Shown piece by piece: positions 32,501 through 33,586 of a DNA stretch of 33,586 nt; the first letter of the stretch is position 1; each line of letters opens with the position of its first letter. Under the pieces are notes generated by a model. The model was not told where the DNA came from. It saw nothing but the letters and a program-made list of their open reading frames with translations, and did no database searches. Source of the stretch: a virus. Where the stretch lies: IMG/VR virus record IMGVR_UViG_3300002835_006951, positions 1-33,586 of that record; one strand, 5' to 3'. Made by a program: the position numbers and the translations under genes.

Positions 32501-33586
32501 TTCTTGATGCTTTTCTAATTTTCTTAAGCCCCTCATTACCGAAGATCCGTAAGGAATTGCAGCTCTATATACAGCATTTCTTAATATAGATGCACTAACT
32601 CTTTGATTTGCATTTCTTCCAGTTATTCTATCTGCTAAAATAGTTTTACCAGATTCTTTTTGTCCTGTTAAAGTATTAATTATTTCTCTATCTAAATTTG
32701 AAACAAAGTCTAATTTAGATCTATCACGAATTCCTAAGTCTTCCATTAATGGCCCATATGCAACAAGTGGGTCATGAGTTACATTTTGAGTTCCATTTGG
32801 AGCATAAAGACCATTTGAATTAATTGGTACTGGTATTCCTCTTAAATAATTAATAGCTACATCTATTGGCAAGGATCCTCTGTGTGTTCCTTGATTAAAA
32901 AATGTATGATAAGCAGCGACTAGTCCTCCATGAACAGATGTTCTTGGATTCATTAGATTTTCAGAGCTTACTCCGTATTGTGACATTAATTCTGGATGCA
33001 AATCTGGTCTATCTACCGATCTAAATGATCTGCCCAGGTGAGAAATTTGTCTACCAGAATACATTTGTTGTGTAGTAGCAAGTACCGCTTTTCTAGTTCC
33101 AAGATTGAAGCCAGGTCCATCTGAACCCCTATTATTATTTAATGCTGTAAGTAATGGTAAATTTGCTTGAGTTGCTTCTCTATTAACCACAAATTCTCCA
33201 GGAGTTAGAACTGCTGGAACAACATCTGCATTTATATTTGGGCCAGGAACAATACTTCCATCATTTGCTGTATAAACATATCCGCCCATATTCATTCTCT
33301 TAGGCATAGTAGTCTCGGTAGAATATCCGCCGCCCCAAGTTCTTACTCCTAATGCCCTTGCAATTTTATCAATAATTTGAGCACCTGGCCTATTTGCTCT
33401 AAATATTTCTTTAGTATTTGCTTTTCCAGTAGGGCCAACTATAGGCTGATTAAGCAATGGTACCTGTGTTAAATTAGCAGTTCTTCCTAAACTTGTTGCA
33501 ACCTGCGTAGTTGTTTGAGCCATCATTGCTTCTAATTGTGAATTTATTGCAATAATTTTTGCACGTGCAGCATCCACGGTAAGTTT
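29555..33586 (-). CDS. Tail tape measure protein, N-terminus outside window
   Basis: At least 1340 residues; the frame stays open to the right edge (a GTG at 33577 is in frame), so the true start lies outside. Residue numbers count from the GTG. Gly/Met-rich parts surround a long hydrophobic stretch (465-560; MAIGMGGMMAGSMIGG, VLPMVTKLAGVLGRL) and a coiled coil (about 880-1010; IKKIREAADARRKALQEQQD, EKQTRDAIAAITKKEEEDI). Two copies of a short unit with VPA-x-LTPGEFVV (120-131) and IPAMLSNGEYVL (near the end) frame the protein. Residues 165-385 form a separate, non-repetitive domain. It sets tail length and helps pass DNA through the membrane. Confidence 0.92.
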   Translation of the reverse strand, partial: KLTVDAARAKIIAINSQLEAMMAQTTTQVATSLGRTANLTQVPLLNQPIVGPTGKANTKEIFRANRPGAQIIDKIARALGVRTWGGGYSTETTMPKRMNMGGYVYTANDGSIVPGPNINADVVPAVLTPGEFVVNREATQANLPLLTALNNNRGSDGPGFNLGTRKAVLATTQQMYSGRQISHLGRSFRSVDRPDLHPELMSQYGVSSENLMNPRTSVHGGLVAAYHTFFNQGTHRGSLPIDVAINYLRGIPVPINSNGLYAPNGTQNVTHDPLVAYGPLMEDLGIRDRSKLDFVSNLDREIINTLTGQKESGKTILADRITGRNANQRVSASILRNAVYRAAIPYGSSVMRGLRKLEKHQEVRVPQGVPATGKPTNRGLSTNRIFRPTESRASSAISALRAGRGIPQFTGSAFRFLSKAMGRNSGGMIPGYNMGGMVKGYQNGGPVSAFTAGVRNPYGKSIVSGGMPQMGMGSQMAIGMGGMMAGSMIGGPAGMAVMAASNILPLMSGLKGIGGVLPMVTKLAGVLGRLTIPGAVIGGAFMLGRALLDLKKNYEDVGKANRLAFGGTQESFASVGITKFKTLSDRLKEVNEQIELNKAKAQSAYEAYTKGGPTGITLSITELNEAIENAKKNQTDYIEAFNSIDSSGVNKYAADLKAQFVAMGLSASEASNQIFAIVKASDKARQALSAVTTTDFRNIIDQTTALTRLFDNLGRASTINNFNPEEFAQGLDTLVNSVIAYQEGLIGTKDALDPKNIIDSAESLRITMEKITKINSSNSILSVKQVENLKQQNVIYASILGNLESTASITAKILLYNNELAEMVNLSAMSGPEAISMAQNYAEILNGVNSITEDLSNNNPLKALAEPINKAKNASTDYAKTIKAAQKQDQDYYSNKIKAIDLEIKKIREAADARRKALQEQQDAESYTSEIKKLQLEYQNALAAGDMSRAAQAQINLQQLTKEKQTRDAIAAITKKEEEDIKKKEAEKQRIQDAESKFKKGVEIATAKSAEEAASVANLEKNLKRLKELSVFYAADTSSKARQDFAKEAQGIIFAMKSGTREEQKAATDLEKQYSLPGAKPQSLNVYGAPTVAQETLNLYGAAQASTGQKVLDAMNKEMERKGVSDTLFRNAVTDFRTAVDKFKNIPGTGSKESPINIRGTYNTGSAQTDGRLYAPDLIKENALKANQYINYQGKDYRVSINDYIIPVKKAMGGQIRNYQMGSFGGITGPGTGTSDSIPAMLSNGEYVLRASAVKAVGVPMLDEINRMAMGGLATRYDVGKKMIMPSNTMGYNKGGTIQHYNVGGLVMNFENGGQVDGRMLFEQFKSAMALEQLKSGGGGKLR

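Noticed and set aside
1-33586. Prophage or integrated element
   Set aside because: No integrase, attachment site, repressor cassette or host genes were seen; this looks like a lytic-type phage segment, though the rest of the genome is unseen.

Overview
The window is a 33.6 kb piece of an AT-rich tailed double-stranded DNA phage genome (Caudoviricetes; by eye about one third G+C). Every supported gene lies on the minus strand, so transcription runs from high to low coordinates. Genes are packed with ATGA, TAATG or TAATATG stop/start junctions. A tape measure protein of more than 1340 residues and the absence of sheath genes suggest a siphovirus-like particle, but the head genes lie outside. 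The host cannot be read directly. Family resemblance to actinophage proteins, one or two apparently leaderless promoters and an FmdB-type zinc ribbon make an actinobacterial host plausible; this is inference.

Layout in transcription order. (1) 33586-20880: tail module, with the tape measure protein (running off the right edge), a small baseplate-type protein, two large minor tail proteins (one with an Fn3 and a lectin-like part), two further tail proteins, a receptor-binding fibre with a C-terminal S74 chaperone, a coiled-coil peptide, a protein with cell-wall-type repeats and a small structural protein. (2) 20883-20817: a strong promoter followed at once by a terminator-type hairpin. (3) 20800-7843: replication, recombination and nucleotide module, with a metallophosphoesterase, DNA-binding and zinc proteins, DnaB-type helicase, CHC2/TOPRIM primase, ssDNA-binding protein, DnaE-type polymerase III alpha with PHP domain, MazG, RecA, a candidate PD-(D/E)XK protein, Cas4-like nuclease and RuvC-like resolvase. 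(4) 7846-5463: small HTH protein, GT25 glycosyltransferase, methyltransferase-glycosyltransferase fusion and an Nmad1/DUF1599-like protein. (5) 5466-2166: small and large terminase and small proteins, started by a consensus TTGACA-17-TATAAT promoter. (6) 2157-1: Hsp20, a staphylococcal-nuclease homologue with a structured leader, FmdB-like zinc ribbon, and an exported Ala/Thr-rich protein that runs off the left edge.

The most unusual signals are regulatory. Nearly every real intergenic gap holds a minus-strand extended -10 (TGn-TATAAT) or consensus promoter. Five of these are followed directly by an inverted repeat at the predicted mRNA 5' end, and two place the start site on or next to the start codon. 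The leader of the nuclease gene (1457-1597) can fold into two competing stems and has a hairpin that hides the ribosome binding site, so it is a candidate riboregulator. The hsp20 leader also folds around its ribosome binding site. Nine genes under 65 codons were recovered from start/stop coupling and ribosome sites; many small proteins carry zinc-binding cysteines.
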